DNA of 64,000 nt from positions 3,121,001-3,185,000 of the forward strand of contig NZ_CP011924.1 of NCBI RefSeq assembly GCF_000238315.3, written 5' to 3'. This document shows, one piece after another, positions 63,969 to 64,000 of this stretch (its first letter is position 1; each line of letters begins with the position of its first letter). This stretch comes from Pseudoalteromonas piscicida. GTDB lineage: Bacteria; Pseudomonadota; Gammaproteobacteria; Enterobacterales; Alteromonadaceae. A model generated the notes under the pieces. It was not told the DNA's origin. It ran no database searches and saw nothing but the letters and a program-made list of their open reading frames with translations. Both the position numbers and the translations under genes were made by a program.

Positions 63969-64000
63969 ATGAAATTATCGTTAAACAAGAAGAAAATCAA
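63969..64000 (+). CDS. Start of a further gene, cut by the window edge
   Basis: ATG at 63969 with AAGGA 8 bases upstream. The visible residues, MKLSLNKKKI, look like the basic start of a signal peptide or membrane segment. The 188 bp between the hairpin at 63780 and this start contain no other gene. In such loci the next gene is often a second TonB-dependent receptor, but nothing here proves it. Confidence 0.5.
   Translation, partial: MKLSLNKKKI

Overview
The window looks like the chromosome of a marine gammaproteobacterium of the Pseudoalteromonas/Alteromonadales type. This is inferred from gene content: glmS behind a DeoR-type regulator, several large TonB-dependent receptors, a receptor/tryptophan-halogenase-like/MFS/ROK/hexosaminidase set typical of Alteromonadales N-acetylglucosamine or chitin loci, and sigma-54-regulated MacAB-like efflux. 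I saw no rRNA, tRNA or CRISPR.

Region 1 (1-20624) is an accessory island stacked behind glmS. A complete Tn7-like transposon (element A, about 4618-20624) carries tnsA, tnsB, tnsC, tnsD and tnsE, close in length to the Tn7 proteins and in the Tn7 order. It ends about 24 bp past the glmS stop codon, the standard attTn7 position. Its left end has three spaced 22-bp TnsB-type sites and its right end has three sites packed at exact 20-bp steps. Four bases beyond its left end lies a second right-type Tn7 end (about 4544-4613) facing the other way. The first 4.6 kb therefore seem to belong to an older Tn7-like element (B) displaced from the same site. B has no tnsA beside this end. It carries a DNA methyltransferase, a partner gene broken by an IS3-family element, a small Cys protein and membrane proteins. 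Element A carries a probable defence cassette: HerA-type ATPase, NurA-type nuclease, Dam/D12-type adenine methyltransferase, a protein with a putative EVE/Mrr-like N-terminus and a membrane coiled-coil protein. An unrecognised 310-aa gene sits unusually between tnsA and the right end.

Region 2 (20649-27630) holds glmS and its DeoR-family regulator, a PKD/Ig-like repeat lipoprotein, a small conserved protein, and an 11-unit REP/BIME array next to its likely RAYT transposase. A 194-bp MITE with a 6-bp target duplication splits the RAYT gene. A second, TA-flanked MITE follows, and a second copy of that MITE lies at 43191.

Region 3 (27617-32469) is an LPS core operon (Kdo transferase, GT9 heptosyltransferase, GT4 glycosyltransferase). 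A 1357-bp tandem duplication in it gives two identical heptosyltransferase genes and a chimeric truncated gene between them.

Region 4 (32560-53429) contains a MacA/MacB-like ABC export operon with a divergent NtrC-type response regulator and histidine kinase, a candidate sigma-54 promoter and paired upstream sites. It also holds two LytTR regulators, a receptor-like outer membrane protein, a GMC oxidoreductase-alpha/beta hydrolase fusion, an acyltransferase, an MltD-like lytic transglycosylase, a lysozyme-like protein, a 2H phosphodiesterase and an XRE regulator.

Region 5 (53592-64000) is a probable GlcNAc/chito-oligosaccharide utilisation locus: AraC regulator, TonB-dependent receptor, tryptophan-halogenase-like flavoprotein, FucP-type permease, ROK kinase, GH20 hexosaminidase, and the start of one more secreted or membrane gene at the window edge.
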